64,000 bases of DNA from DASTCZ01 sp963704455 (GTDB taxonomy: Bacteria > Acidobacteriota > Terriglobia > Acidiferrales > UBA7541): the NCBI GenBank assembly GCA_963704455.1, contig OY969905.1:248001-312000 (forward strand), given 5' to 3'. The notes below the pieces were generated by a model. That model had not been told where the DNA came from. It was given only the letters and a program-made list of their open reading frames with translations, and made no database searches. Of this stretch, positions 1-8,557 are shown piece by piece; position 1 is the stretch's first letter, and every line of letters begins with the position of its first letter. The position numbers and the translations under genes are program-made.

Positions 1-26
1 GCCTCCCTTATGTTGGAGAGAAACAA

Positions 27-581
27 TTGACTCCCGGCGGGAAAGAACATCTCAAAGTCCTCTTGCGGCGCACGGCGATCCAGAAGCGTGTCCGTGAAAT
101 GGGACGGCAGATTTCTCGCGATTTCAAAGGTCAGCGGATACATTTGATTGGGGTCCTGAAGGGCGCGTCCATATTCCTTTCGGACCTGATTCGCGCTGTG
201 AACCTTGAAGTTTCGCTCGATTTCATGGCCGTATCCAGCTATGGGAAGGGCACGAAGACTTCGGGAGAGGTACGCCTGACAAAAGATCTCGATACCAGCA
301 TTGAGGGGCTTAATGTCGTGCTGGTGGAAGATATCCTTGATACCGGGCTTACCCTCGGATATTTGTGCCGCGTCTTGCGTCAGCGCAAGCCGAAAGAACT
401 ACGCATCGCCGCGTTTCTGGATAAGCCGGATCGGCGAATCCTGAAAGACGTTTCCGCGGACTACGTGGGCTTTGAAATTCCCAATGAATTTGTGGTGGGC
501 TATGGTCTGGATTACGCCGAGCGATACCGCAATCTGAAAGATGTCTGCGTTCTTTCCCTGCCGCCGCAGGAGCATTCGTAG
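27..581 (+). CDS. hpt: Hypoxanthine phosphoribosyltransferase
   Basis: Cytosolic purine-salvage enzyme that transfers phosphoribose from PRPP to hypoxanthine or guanine. The 184-residue length is normal for the family. The PRPP-binding loop VLVEDILDTGLTL is at residues 98-110, the pyrophosphate loop LKGASIF at 44-50 and the flexible catalytic loop SSYGKGTKTSGEVR at 70-83. The start is a TTG at 27, chosen because GGAGAG lies about 8 nt upstream and no in-frame ATG exists nearby; the window begins just upstream. The rpiB and deoC genes follow closely on the same strand, so a nucleoside-salvage operon is plausible. Family call is firm; substrate preference (hypoxanthine against guanine) cannot be read from sequence. 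Confidence 0.93.
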   Translation: MTPGGKEHLKVLLRRTAIQKRVREMGRQISRDFKGQRIHLIGVLKGASIFLSDLIRAVNLEVSLDFMAVSSYGKGTKTSGEVRLTKDLDTSIEGLNVVLVEDILDTGLTLGYLCRVLRQRKPKELRIAAFLDKPDRRILKDVSADYVGFEIPNEFVVGYGLDYAERYRNLKDVCVLSLPPQEHS

Positions 582-618
582 TGGTCCGGATGCAAGTGGC
601 GCTTGCTGCGATGAACAC

Positions 619-1296
619 ATGAGGCCAGTAGTAACCAATTCCGACCTGGAAAGAATTCCCAATGGGGGAGAGTTCTCCATTGCGGCGGATGCATTGATTA
701 CTCCGCTTGCGAGGGATGAAGCCGCGCGCCGTGGGATTTCATTCCGGCTCATTGATCCAAAGTCGGCGGTCCAGCCCGGCGGAGCGCCAACCCGAAATGC
801 TGCGGCAGCCACTGATCGTAATATCGTGGCGATTGCTTCGGACCACGGTGGATTTGAGCTGAAGGAAAAACTGAAAGCGTACATTGTTGATTGGGGCTAC
901 GAAGTGCTCGATCTGGGGACGAAAAGCAGCGAGCCTGTGGATTACCCGGACTTCGCCCTTGCCGCCGCCGAAGCTGTCGTCGCCGGCCGGGCCTGGCGCG
1001 GAGTCGTGATCGACAGCGCCGGAATTGGCAGCGCAATTGCCGCGAACAAGGTCCCCGGGGCGCGCGCGGCGCTATGCTATGATCGAGCGACGGCGCGAAA
1101 TAGCCGCGAACACAACGACGCAAATGTCCTGACGCTCGGTGCAAAGTTAATTCCGGCGGAACTTGCACGAGAAATCCTTGCCGCATGGTTGGAAACGAAG
1201 TTCGGCGGGGGGCGGCATGCAAAGCGCGTTGATAAAATCACGGCAATTGAGGCGCGTTATTCGGGCGCAAAAATCCCCGGCCCGGCGTCAAAATAA
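619..1296 (+). CDS. rpiB: RpiB/LacA/LacB-family sugar-phosphate isomerase with microcompartment-type N-terminal extension
   Basis: Predicted ribose-5-phosphate isomerase B, interconverting ribose 5-phosphate and ribulose 5-phosphate. The RpiB fold covers residues about 68-210: IASDHGGFELKEKL (substrate Asp75-His76), AGIGSAIAANK (135-145) and SREHNDANVLTLG (162-174). The first 65 residues are extra; they contain ITPLARDEAARRGI, which resembles the N-terminal motif I remember from the microcompartment proteins EutT and EutQ. At the position of the catalytic Cys (ICGTGIG in E. coli RpiB) this protein has Asp132 (IDSAGIG). The open frame extends to 541 inside hpt, but ATG 619 is the only start that avoids the overlap; no clear Shine-Dalgarno is visible. 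deoC begins 5 bp after the stop. The family is clear; the exact substrate is less sure because of the Cys-to-Asp change. Confidence 0.88.
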   Translation: MRPVVTNSDLERIPNGGEFSIAADALITPLARDEAARRGISFRLIDPKSAVQPGGAPTRNAAAATDRNIVAIASDHGGFELKEKLKAYIVDWGYEVLDLGTKSSEPVDYPDFALAAAEAVVAGRAWRGVVIDSAGIGSAIAANKVPGARAALCYDRATARNSREHNDANVLTLGAKLIPAELAREILAAWLETKFGGGRHAKRVDKITAIEARYSGAKIPGPASK

Positions 1297-1301
1297 AGAG
1301 C

Positions 1302-2240
1302 ATGGCGCAAGACCCCATCCAACTTGACCAACTTGTCCGCGTAATTACGGAAGAGGTGCTGAGCTATCTAGGCTCAGCAGGGGGCGCAAACCTTGCCGGG
1401 CTGGAGCTGGACGACGTTGTCTGCCCCGGCTGCGATCAGCAATGCGTCGAGAAGTGCGCGCGAAAAACTCGCAAGGTAATTGACGCCGGAGCGGACCGCA
1501 TCTCTGCCGGAGCTTCCGTTAAATCCTGCGAAGAGGGTGTCGCCCGCCTGATTGACCACACGCTGCTTAAACCGGAAGCCTCGCGCGAGGATATCCGCAA
1601 GCTGTGCCAGGAAGCGGCGCGATTTGGATTTGCGTCCGTTTGCGTGAATCCGTGGAACGTAGCGCAGGCCGCCGAATTGCTTCGCGGCTCCGCCGTTCGC
1701 GTCTGCACTGTGGTTGGTTTTCCGCTAGGGGCTACTTTGCCGCAAGTAAAAATTTATGAAGCCGAGCAGGCTATCAAGCTCGGAGCGCAGGAAATTGACA
1801 TGGTGGAAAACGTCGGCGCGCTGAAATCGGGACTGGATGAAGTCGTCGAGCAGGACATCCGTGGCGTCGCGGAAGCCTGCCATCGCAGCGGAGCCATCTG
1901 CAAGGTAATTCTCGAGACTTCGTTACTCACGAATGAGGAAAAAGTTCGCGCCAGTATCGCCGCAAAAAAGGCAGGCGCTGATTTTGTGAAGACTTCCACT
2001 GGTTTTTCAACTGGCGGAGCAACAGCGGAGGATGTCGCACTCATGCGCGCTGCTGTTGGCGCGGGCATGGGCATCAAGGCCGCCGGCGGGATTCGCAGCT
2101 TTGAAGATATGCAAGAGATGGTCAATGCAGGCGCCACGCGCATCGGCGCGAGCGCAAGCGTGAAAATCGTCGAGCAGGCGTGTGGCCTGCAGAGTCCTGC
2201 GCCCAAGTCGGCTCAGACTGTTTCCGCCTCGCCCTACTAA
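1302..2240 (+). CDS. deoC: Deoxyribose-phosphate aldolase with N-terminal encapsulation-peptide-like helix and Cys cluster
   Basis: DERA cleaves 2-deoxyribose 5-phosphate to acetaldehyde and glyceraldehyde 3-phosphate. The aldolase barrel is residues about 82-292: LIDHTLLKPEA (83-93), EIDMVENVGALKSG (164-177), Schiff-base Lys230 in VKTSTGF and the second Lys259 in IKAAGGIRS. At 312 residues it is about 80 longer at the N terminus than common bacterial DERA. That extension has an amphipathic stretch QLDQLVRVITEEVLSYLG (7-24), a cluster CPGCDQQCVEKC (41-52), and DAGADRISAGASVK (61-74), which echoes the C-terminal phosphate-loop segment NAGATRIGASASVK (275-288). Such amphipathic helices followed by a linker are typical of microcompartment cargo. 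Tightly coupled to rpiB, 5 bp upstream. The enzyme call is very firm; encapsulation is inference. Confidence 0.95.
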   Translation: MAQDPIQLDQLVRVITEEVLSYLGSAGGANLAGLELDDVVCPGCDQQCVEKCARKTRKVIDAGADRISAGASVKSCEEGVARLIDHTLLKPEASREDIRKLCQEAARFGFASVCVNPWNVAQAAELLRGSAVRVCTVVGFPLGATLPQVKIYEAEQAIKLGAQEIDMVENVGALKSGLDEVVEQDIRGVAEACHRSGAICKVILETSLLTNEEKVRASIAAKKAGADFVKTSTGFSTGGATAEDVALMRAAVGAGMGIKAAGGIRSFEDMQEMVNAGATRIGASASVKIVEQACGLQSPAPKSAQTVSASPY

Positions 2241-2265
2241 TCAACACTCGATAATTTTCGCCAAT

Positions 2266-2298
2266 CCCCGAATAAGACGAATCGAGCCGGGGGCTTTT
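2266..2298 (+). terminator. Weak terminator-like hairpin after deoC
   Basis: A CCCCG arm at 2266-2270 pairs with CGGGG at 2288-2292 across a 17-nt loop and is followed by CTTTT. The stem is only five base pairs, so this is a weak candidate for ending the hpt-rpiB-deoC transcript. Confidence 0.3.
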
Positions 2299-2309
2299 CA
2301 TGCGCCTGC

Positions 2310-2315
2310 TATAAT
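2310..2315 (+). promoter_or_regulatory. Possible -10 box of the phosphatase-lysA transcript
   Basis: A perfect TATAAT sits 59 bp upstream of the GTG start of the phosphatase gene in a 134-bp intergenic gap. No convincing -35 box is seen at 16-18 bp spacing. Confidence 0.35.
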
Positions 2316-2374
2316 GAGAACGACCAATTGTGAAAGGAACCGCATTTAATTAGGGGCGGCAAACGAATTCAAAC

Positions 2375-4132
2375 GTGGATTCCCTGGGAACAAAATCGCA
2401 GTCGGAAGTCCCCGCTGAAGTGCTGGCGACGCTCGCCGAGATCGGGCAGGAGCTTAACTCCTCGCTCGACCTGGACCGCGTCCTCGAAAAAACGGGAGAC
2501 CTCGTCAAGCGGCTGATCGACTATGAAATCTTCAGTGTCATGCTCGTGGATGAAGAGTCGGGCCGGCTCTATCACCGATTTGCAATTGGCTATTCGCCGG
2601 ATGTTGTGGATAGCTGGCGCATTCCCATCGGGCAGGGGATTACAGGGACGGCTGCGGCGACTGGTGAATCCGTCCGCGTGAGCGACGTCAGCAAGGATCC
2701 GCGCTACATCAACGCGATAGATACGGTGCGTTCCGAGTTGGCCGTGCCGTTGATGTACAAAGGCAAAGCCATCGGGGTGCTGGATATCCAAAGCTCGCAG
2801 CTCGATTACTTCACGCGCGACCAGCAAAGCATTCTCACTCTTCTTGCCACACGTTTGGCGATCGCAATTGAAAACGCGCGGCTCTTCGAGCGCGCAAAGG
2901 GTCAGGCGGAAACGCTGCTGGTCCTAAACGAGATCGCGCGTGAAACGAGTTCCATCCTCGATTCCGAAAAATTGCTTGTACGTGCGGCGGAACTCATTAA
3001 GCGGGTGATCAATTATCAAATCCTGAGCATCATGCTCTATGACGAGGCGACGAATATGTTTCGCCATCGCCTGGACGTGAAATATGGCCAGACGTTGCAA
3101 GGGAAGCTCCGCGTGGCCGCGACGGAAGGAATCGTGGGCGCAGCGGCTGCATCGCGGCAACCCGTGCGAGTGCCGGACACGACCGCGGATCCGCGCTATC
3201 TGATGGTGAATCCGGAGACGCGCTCAGAGTTGGCTATTCCTCTTATTCACAAAAATAGAGTGGTCGGCGTGCTGGATTTGGAGAGCCCCGAGCTCGACTA
3301 CTTTACCCATGAACACGTGCAAGTACTTTCGATTCTTGCGTCGCAACTGGCTGTGTCTCTTGAAAACGCGCGCCTCTACGAGCAAGTGGCGCGCGACGAA
3401 GCGCGCATGGAGCGCGAGTTAAATGCCGCTCAGCGCATGCAGGGCGCGCTGTTGCGGCCCGTGCCGCAGGAAGACTACGGTCTCGACATTGCGGCACGAA
3501 TCCGTTCGGCGCGTGAGGTGTGTGGCGACCTCTACGATTTTCTGCGCTACGGCCCGCAACAGCTTGGCATCGCGCTTGGTGACGTCAGCGGGAAGGGGTC
3601 GGCGGCGGCGCTGTACGGAGCCGTTGCGACGGGGATGTTGCGCAGCGTTGCGGCGCAAAAGCTTCAGCCCGCGGAATTATTGCGCCAATTGAATCAGCTC
3701 ATTTGCGAGCGGCGCATTGAAGCCCGTTACATGACCATGTGTTTCGCCACCTGGCAAAAGGGTCGCCAGAAATTGCGGGTGGCCAACGCGGGGCAGTCGC
3801 AGCCCCTGCTGTGGAAAGATGGCCGCTGCGACAGGATCGACCTTTCCGGTTTTCCACTCGGCCTCTATGAAGATGTCAGCTACGACGAAACCGGATTCAC
3901 CCTTGTTCAGGGAGACGTCTTGGTTTTTCACTCCGACGGTCTTGCGGAAAGCTCGAGCCCCGACGGTCAGTTCTTTGGAACGGACCGCTTGAAAGATGCG
4001 ATTGCGGCGAGCCACGATCAATCCGCAGGCGAGATCGCGGATCGGTTGCTGGCGGAAGTCGAAAAATTCACCGTGAACGCGCCGCTTTCCGACGACCGGA
4101 CTCTCGTCGTGATCAAAGTAAAGCCGGTATGA
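2375..4132 (+). CDS. GAF-GAF-PP2C (RsbU/SpoIIE-type) protein serine phosphatase
   Basis: Cytosolic sensor phosphatase. Two GAF domains (about residues 20-168 and 187-332) repeat the same layout, each with a D(F/Y)-type strand near SVMLVDEESG (54-63) or SIMLYDEATN (218-227) and an ELA(V/I)PL strand. A helical linker (335-360, AAQRMQGALL) leads into a PPM/SpoIIE phosphatase domain (368-583) with metal-binding GDLYD (384-388), GDVSGKG (402-408), HSDGLAES and a terminal SDDRTLVVIK. In this family such proteins dephosphorylate STAS anti-anti-sigma factors under control of a ligand bound by the GAF domains; neither partner nor ligand is visible here. Start is GTG 2375. Its TGA overlaps the lysA ATG, so the two are translationally coupled. 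Confidence 0.9.
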   Translation: MDSLGTKSQSEVPAEVLATLAEIGQELNSSLDLDRVLEKTGDLVKRLIDYEIFSVMLVDEESGRLYHRFAIGYSPDVVDSWRIPIGQGITGTAAATGESVRVSDVSKDPRYINAIDTVRSELAVPLMYKGKAIGVLDIQSSQLDYFTRDQQSILTLLATRLAIAIENARLFERAKGQAETLLVLNEIARETSSILDSEKLLVRAAELIKRVINYQILSIMLYDEATNMFRHRLDVKYGQTLQGKLRVAATEGIVGAAAASRQPVRVPDTTADPRYLMVNPETRSELAIPLIHKNRVVGVLDLESPELDYFTHEHVQVLSILASQLAVSLENARLYEQVARDEARMERELNAAQRMQGALLRPVPQEDYGLDIAARIRSAREVCGDLYDFLRYGPQQLGIALGDVSGKGSAAALYGAVATGMLRSVAAQKLQPAELLRQLNQLICERRIEARYMTMCFATWQKGRQKLRVANAGQSQPLLWKDGRCDRIDLSGFPLGLYEDVSYDETGFTLVQGDVLVFHSDGLAESSSPDGQFFGTDRLKDAIAASHDQSAGEIADRLLAEVEKFTVNAPLSDDRTLVVIKVKPV

Positions 4133-5409
4133 CCCGCGCCACCGATCCCGCCACATTCAATCCCGGTTTTTCGCGTCACGCAGGGCGCGCCTTCTGCGAA
4201 GGAGTTCCGCTTATCAAGATTGCAGAGCAAGTTGGCACACCCGTATACGTTTATAGTCAAAACGCCGTTGAGGGCACTTTTCTAGGTCTGGACCGCGCGC
4301 TAACACGCGCGCTCGGGAAAATGCCGCACTCGATCTGTTATGCCATGAAAGCGAATTCCAATCTGAGCTTGCTGCGCGTGCTTGCAAATCTGGGAAGTTA
4401 TTTTGACATCGTGAGCGGTGGCGAACTCGAGCGCTTGCGGCGGGCTGGCGTCCCCGCAAAACGCGCCGTTTTCTCTGGGGTGGGCAAAACGCGCGAGGAG
4501 ATCTCCGAAGCCTTGCGTTCGGGAGTATTGATATTCAATCTTGAATCGCCTGCGGAACTGGACCTCTTGGAGAGTGAGGCCTCGCGTCATCGCAAACGCG
4601 CGCCCGCATCCATTCGAGTGAACCCAGACGTGGAGGCCGGCGCGCACCCGCACATTGCCACAGGCCGGCGGCATCATAAATTCGGCGTTGATTGGCAGCA
4701 GGCGCGGCACATGTATCTCGCGCATCGCCATTCAAAGTGGATCGCCTGGCAGGGAATCAGCGCTCACGTCGGATCGCAGGTCTTGAGTCTCACGCCTTAT
4801 CGACAGGCCCTCGGACGGCTCACAGACTATGTCCGAGATTTGGCAAGCGCAGGAGTGTACCTGCACTACTTGGATATCGGCGGCGGGCTTGGAGTCCGTT
4901 ACACAAACGAGCGTCCTCCCTCTTACGCGGCGTATGCGCGAGCGCTTGCCGATAAAACGCGTGGGCTTGGTTGTCACCTATTAGTCGAGCCGGGCCGTTC
5001 GATTGTGGCGGCAGCAGGAGTACTCCTGATGCGCGTGCTTTACACCAAGGAGACTCGCGGAAAGATGTTTGTCGTTGTGGACGCTGCGATGAACGATTTC
5101 ATGCGCCCTGCGCTCTACGGAGCCGTTCACCCGATCACGGCGGTTGAAAAGCGCTCCGGAGGCAAAATGAAAAAAGTAGCAATCGTCGGCCCAGTTTGCG
5201 AAACCGGCGATGAATTCCACGATGCCTGGCCTCTCAATGAAGTGAAAGCCGGCGACGTACTTGCGCTCTGGGGCGCGGGCGCCTACGGCGCTTCGATGGC
5301 GTCCAATTACAATTCCCGCACGCGAGGCGCAGAAGTGATGGTCGAAGGAAAGCGTTTTCGCGTAATCCGAAAGCGTGAGACCCGCGCGCACATGATGCGC
5401 GGCGAGTGA
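4129..5409 (+). CDS. lysA: Diaminopimelate decarboxylase
   Basis: PLP enzyme that decarboxylates meso-diaminopimelate to L-lysine, the last step of lysine synthesis. The 426 residues match the family. Lys74 in YAMKANSN is the PLP Schiff-base lysine; FDIVSGGELERL, HVGSQ, the glycine-rich GGGLGVRY, EPGRSIV, the substrate-binding CETGD and the GAYGASMASNYNSR segment follow in the expected order. The ATG overlaps the stop of the phosphatase by 4 bp. The next gene is convergent (26 bp away) with no obvious terminator between. Confidence 0.96.
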   Translation: MTRATDPATFNPGFSRHAGRAFCEGVPLIKIAEQVGTPVYVYSQNAVEGTFLGLDRALTRALGKMPHSICYAMKANSNLSLLRVLANLGSYFDIVSGGELERLRRAGVPAKRAVFSGVGKTREEISEALRSGVLIFNLESPAELDLLESEASRHRKRAPASIRVNPDVEAGAHPHIATGRRHHKFGVDWQQARHMYLAHRHSKWIAWQGISAHVGSQVLSLTPYRQALGRLTDYVRDLASAGVYLHYLDIGGGLGVRYTNERPPSYAAYARALADKTRGLGCHLLVEPGRSIVAAAGVLLMRVLYTKETRGKMFVVVDAAMNDFMRPALYGAVHPITAVEKRSGGKMKKVAIVGPVCETGDEFHDAWPLNEVKAGDVLALWGAGAYGASMASNYNSRTRGAEVMVEGKRFRVIRKRETRAHMMRGE

Positions 5410-5435
5410 CGCCCCCCAATCGGAGTTGGATTCAG

Positions 5436-8132
5436 CTACTCATCACGAAGAATTGCGTTCGGGTTAAGACTCGCTGCACGGCGTGCCGGAAGGTAGCCCG
5501 CAAGTAGCGCAACGACTGTCAGCATTGCCGCGGCCAGCAAAATTGTTGTCGCATCGCGGGCGTTCAGTTGAAAGAGCATTTTTTGCATAAGGCGCGCAGC
5601 CCACAGTGAAATTCCGACTCCCGCTGTCAAACCGGCCAGGAGTAGAACCGAAACGTCGCGCATGATAAGTCCTAAGATGGAACCTTTTCCGGCGCCGAGA
5701 GCCATGCGGATGCCGATTTCCTTTCGGCGCTGCGTGACCATGTAGGTGAGTACTCCGTACAGGCCGATCACCGCGAGCAGTAACGCGAGTCCACCGAAAA
5801 ATCCGGAGAGAGTGGCGAGCAGTTGGTCCTGCCGAAGTGAATCATTCACCTGTTCCTCTAGGGTACGGAAGGTCATTGAAATTGATCCATTCAAGGACGT
5901 AAAGACTGCCTCGGCTGACCGAGTGATTGTTCCAGGTGGCGTGGCGGTGCGTATCTCGAACGAAGGTTGTTCCGTCATGCGCTGAACTTGTGGGTCAGTC
6001 AGCTGAGCGATGGGGAAGTACATTGTGGCCGGCGTTGTTTCGCGAAGGGTGCGATATTTTGCGTCTACAACAATTCCAATAATTTGAATTAGTGGCCCAG
6101 CCGTTCCCGACATCTGGTCAATGTAAACATACTGTCCGATTGGATCGGTGTTGCCGAAGAAACGATGCGCCATCGTCTCGTTGATAACGCCGACGAGAGG
6201 CGCGCTGGCACCATCAGTAATGTTGAATGCACGCCCTACGCGAATTGGAGAACGTATAGTGGCGAAATACTCCGGCGACACGGAGTTAATATTCGCCATG
6301 GCGTTTCTGCCAACCGGGCTGGCGCCCGTATGCCGGTGGAAAAAACTGTTCCAACCGACTCCGCTAATCGGAGTGATCACCGATTCACTTGCCGAAACAA
6401 CTCCGGGCAGACTCTGCAGGCGCTGAAGTGCCTGACGCCACAACGTTTCACGTTGCTCCGGGGAGAGATTGGTGTTGTGAGCGTTGGCAACAATCATCAT
6501 GACATTACTGCGGTCAAACCCGGTGTCCAGCGTGAGCAGGTTGTTGAAGCTTCGCAGAAAAAGTCCAGCAACAATCAGCAAGACGAGTGACAGCGCCACT
6601 TGGCACGCCACAATCCAGCGGCCTGGACGAAAGTGCGCCCGACCCGGAGTCTCATCTTGCTGACCACCCTTCATCGCGGATGCCAGGGAAACTCGAGTGG
6701 AACGAAGCGCGGGCAAGATTCCAAATAGGATGCCTGTCAGGACCGCGATCGCGGCAGTGAATCCGAGGATGCGGCCGTCAACCGTGAACTGAAGAAAAAT
6801 CGGATTTCGCGGTGAGGAAATAAATCGAACGAGAATTAGGCAACCCCAGCGCGCGAAAAGAACGCCCACGATCGCTCCCGCAGTCGAGAGAAGCACGCAC
6901 TCGGTGAGCAACTGGCGAATCAATCGGAAGCGCGAAGCGCCGATGGCCAATCGAACGGAAATTTCTTTTTGTCGTGTGGCGGCGCGCGCCAGCATCAGGC
7001 TTGCGATGTTCGCGCAAGCAATCAGAAGCACGAGTCCGACGACGGCCATCAACATTTTAAGAGGTTGACGGTATGCGCGGCGAACTTCGGATAAACCTTT
7101 TCCTGCCGGGCTAGCGACCAGGATGCCTCCCAGGAAATTCTTTTGCGATTCGAGTTTCCAGCTTTGCGGAACCACGGGGGCAAAAACTTGTGGAGAGATC
7201 ACTTCGAGTCGTGGGGAAACTTGCTCCGAACTAATTCCAGATTTAGGCCGGCCAACGATGCTCAGCCACCACGCAGCTCGTTCGTTTAGCGCTGAGTTGC
7301 TGCCACGAAGGATCGCTTCGGCGCAGATCGGAACGGCTACGTCAAACTTTTGTCCGACATCCACGCCGAAAAATCCCGGAGCAGCGACGCCGATCACTTG
7401 AAATGGATGGCCGGACAAACTGAGCATGCTACCGACGGCGCTTTGCGTGCCGCCAAAATGTTCCTGCCAGAAACCGTAACCGAGAACAACGGAACCGGAA
7501 CAGCCGCGTTTGTCGTCGCTCTCTACAATGAGCCGGCCTGCGGCAGGGTGCACACCGAGCGTGTTGAAGTAATCTCCACTGACGGTTAGACCATTTACAA
7601 TGTGCGATTCGCCGCCTTGAGCGAGGTCGAATCGAAACTGCGACCAAGCAAAGACTCCGGAGAAAACGTCCTGCTGGTCACGAAATTGTTCCCATATGGG
7701 ATTGGTGAAACCTTGGTCAGGATCGCCAGTCGACTTTGGCGAACGAATGCCGATGACCAATAGCTCTTCAGGTTTTTGGACCGGCAACATTTTCAGCATG
7801 ACTGCATCGACTAAGCTGAAGATGGCGGTGTTCGCACCGATGCCGAGCGCGAGGGTGAGAACGGCGACAGCTGTGAAGCCGGGATTTTTTCCGAGCAGGC
7901 GCAAACCGTAGCGGACGTCTTGCGCAAAGTTTTCCAGCCAGCGCCAGCCCCACATTTCGCGCGTGAGTTCGCGGACCCTGCCTTCATTCCCCAATTCGCG
8001 GCGCGCAGCGAACGCTGCATCCTTGTGAGCTTTGCCTTGCTCCATCTCCTCGCGCGCGGCCAATGTCAGGTGTCCTTGGATTTCCTCATTCAACTCCTTT
8101 TCGCGGTCTTTCTTCCAAAAAGGAAATCTCAT
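5436..8132 (-). CDS. Duplicated orphan MacB/FtsX-type ABC permease (acidobacterial type)
   Basis: Inner-membrane permease of 898 residues made of two MacB_PCD-FtsX units. A cytosolic prefix (1-80, rich in charged residues, KKDREKELNEEIQGHL) precedes the first transmembrane segment FTAVAVLTLALGIGA (86-100). Periplasmic domains alternate with helix bundles; MLMAVVGLVLLIACANIASL opens the middle bundle and GVLTYMVTQRRKEIGIRMAL the last. No ATPase gene is adjacent, which is usual for this family in Acidobacteriota. Start 8132 is chosen because GGAGAG lies 7 nt upstream and the ATG overlaps the stop of the PadR gene (ATGA); the frame runs on to 8282 inside padR. Substrate unknown. Confidence 0.9.
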   Translation of the reverse strand: MRFPFWKKDREKELNEEIQGHLTLAAREEMEQGKAHKDAAFAARRELGNEGRVRELTREMWGWRWLENFAQDVRYGLRLLGKNPGFTAVAVLTLALGIGANTAIFSLVDAVMLKMLPVQKPEELLVIGIRSPKSTGDPDQGFTNPIWEQFRDQQDVFSGVFAWSQFRFDLAQGGESHIVNGLTVSGDYFNTLGVHPAAGRLIVESDDKRGCSGSVVLGYGFWQEHFGGTQSAVGSMLSLSGHPFQVIGVAAPGFFGVDVGQKFDVAVPICAEAILRGSNSALNERAAWWLSIVGRPKSGISSEQVSPRLEVISPQVFAPVVPQSWKLESQKNFLGGILVASPAGKGLSEVRRAYRQPLKMLMAVVGLVLLIACANIASLMLARAATRQKEISVRLAIGASRFRLIRQLLTECVLLSTAGAIVGVLFARWGCLILVRFISSPRNPIFLQFTVDGRILGFTAAIAVLTGILFGILPALRSTRVSLASAMKGGQQDETPGRAHFRPGRWIVACQVALSLVLLIVAGLFLRSFNNLLTLDTGFDRSNVMMIVANAHNTNLSPEQRETLWRQALQRLQSLPGVVSASESVITPISGVGWNSFFHRHTGASPVGRNAMANINSVSPEYFATIRSPIRVGRAFNITDGASAPLVGVINETMAHRFFGNTDPIGQYVYIDQMSGTAGPLIQIIGIVVDAKYRTLRETTPATMYFPIAQLTDPQVQRMTEQPSFEIRTATPPGTITRSAEAVFTSLNGSISMTFRTLEEQVNDSLRQDQLLATLSGFFGGLALLLAVIGLYGVLTYMVTQRRKEIGIRMALGAGKGSILGLIMRDVSVLLLAGLTAGVGISLWAARLMQKMLFQLNARDATTILLAAAMLTVVALLAGYLPARRAASLNPNAILRDE

Positions 8133-8497
8133 GATTCGCTCTCCTTTTTCGCCGGATTCAGGATCCCAGCGACCGCCTCCGTCAGCCGTTCCCAGCGTGA
8201 CCGTTCCGTAACCAATTGCTTCCTGCCGGAGCGAGTCAGCCGGTAAACGCGCAGGCGCGGGCCAATCTCCGAGCTCTTCCATTCCGCCGCCACCCAGCCC
8301 TTGCGCTCAAGCCGGTGCAGCGCCGGGTAAAGGGAGCCGGTATCCACTTTCAACATTTCACCGGATTGAGTTCGTATGGATTTGCTAAGGGCGTAGCCGT
8401 GCCGCGGCCCCCATTGCAGCGTCTGAAGAATCAGCATGTCCAGCGTGCCCTGCAGGATTTCGAGTTGATCTCTGTATCGATTTTTCGGTGGTGTCAT
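8129..8497 (-). CDS. PadR-family transcriptional regulator
   Basis: 122-residue winged-helix regulator. LQGTLDMLILQTLQWGPRHG (15-34) and GSLYPALHRLERKGWV (about 54-69) are the hallmark helix-turn-helix and recognition segments of PadR. It is translationally coupled to the orphan permease (4-bp overlap), so it very likely represses that transporter and itself in response to an unknown effector. A short inverted repeat in the promoter just upstream is a candidate operator. Confidence 0.9.
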   Translation of the reverse strand: MTPPKNRYRDQLEILQGTLDMLILQTLQWGPRHGYALSKSIRTQSGEMLKVDTGSLYPALHRLERKGWVAAEWKSSEIGPRLRVYRLTRSGRKQLVTERSRWERLTEAVAGILNPAKKESES

Positions 8498-8528
8498 AGG
8501 TTTGGTTCCAGAAGTTCAGTACGTAGGG

Positions 8529-8557
8529 ATTCTACCTACATCTAAGTAGGACGTCTA
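8529..8557 (-). promoter_or_regulatory. Promoter and candidate PadR operator
   Basis: On the minus strand a TAGAAT -10 (8534-8529) has TAGACG as a possible -35 (8557-8552) at 17-bp spacing. Between them lies an inverted repeat CCTAC-N6-GTAGG (8535-8550), with a related CTAC/GTAG word at 8522-8527. Placement inside the promoter of an autoregulated PadR gene makes it a reasonable operator; assignment is inference. Confidence 0.45.
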
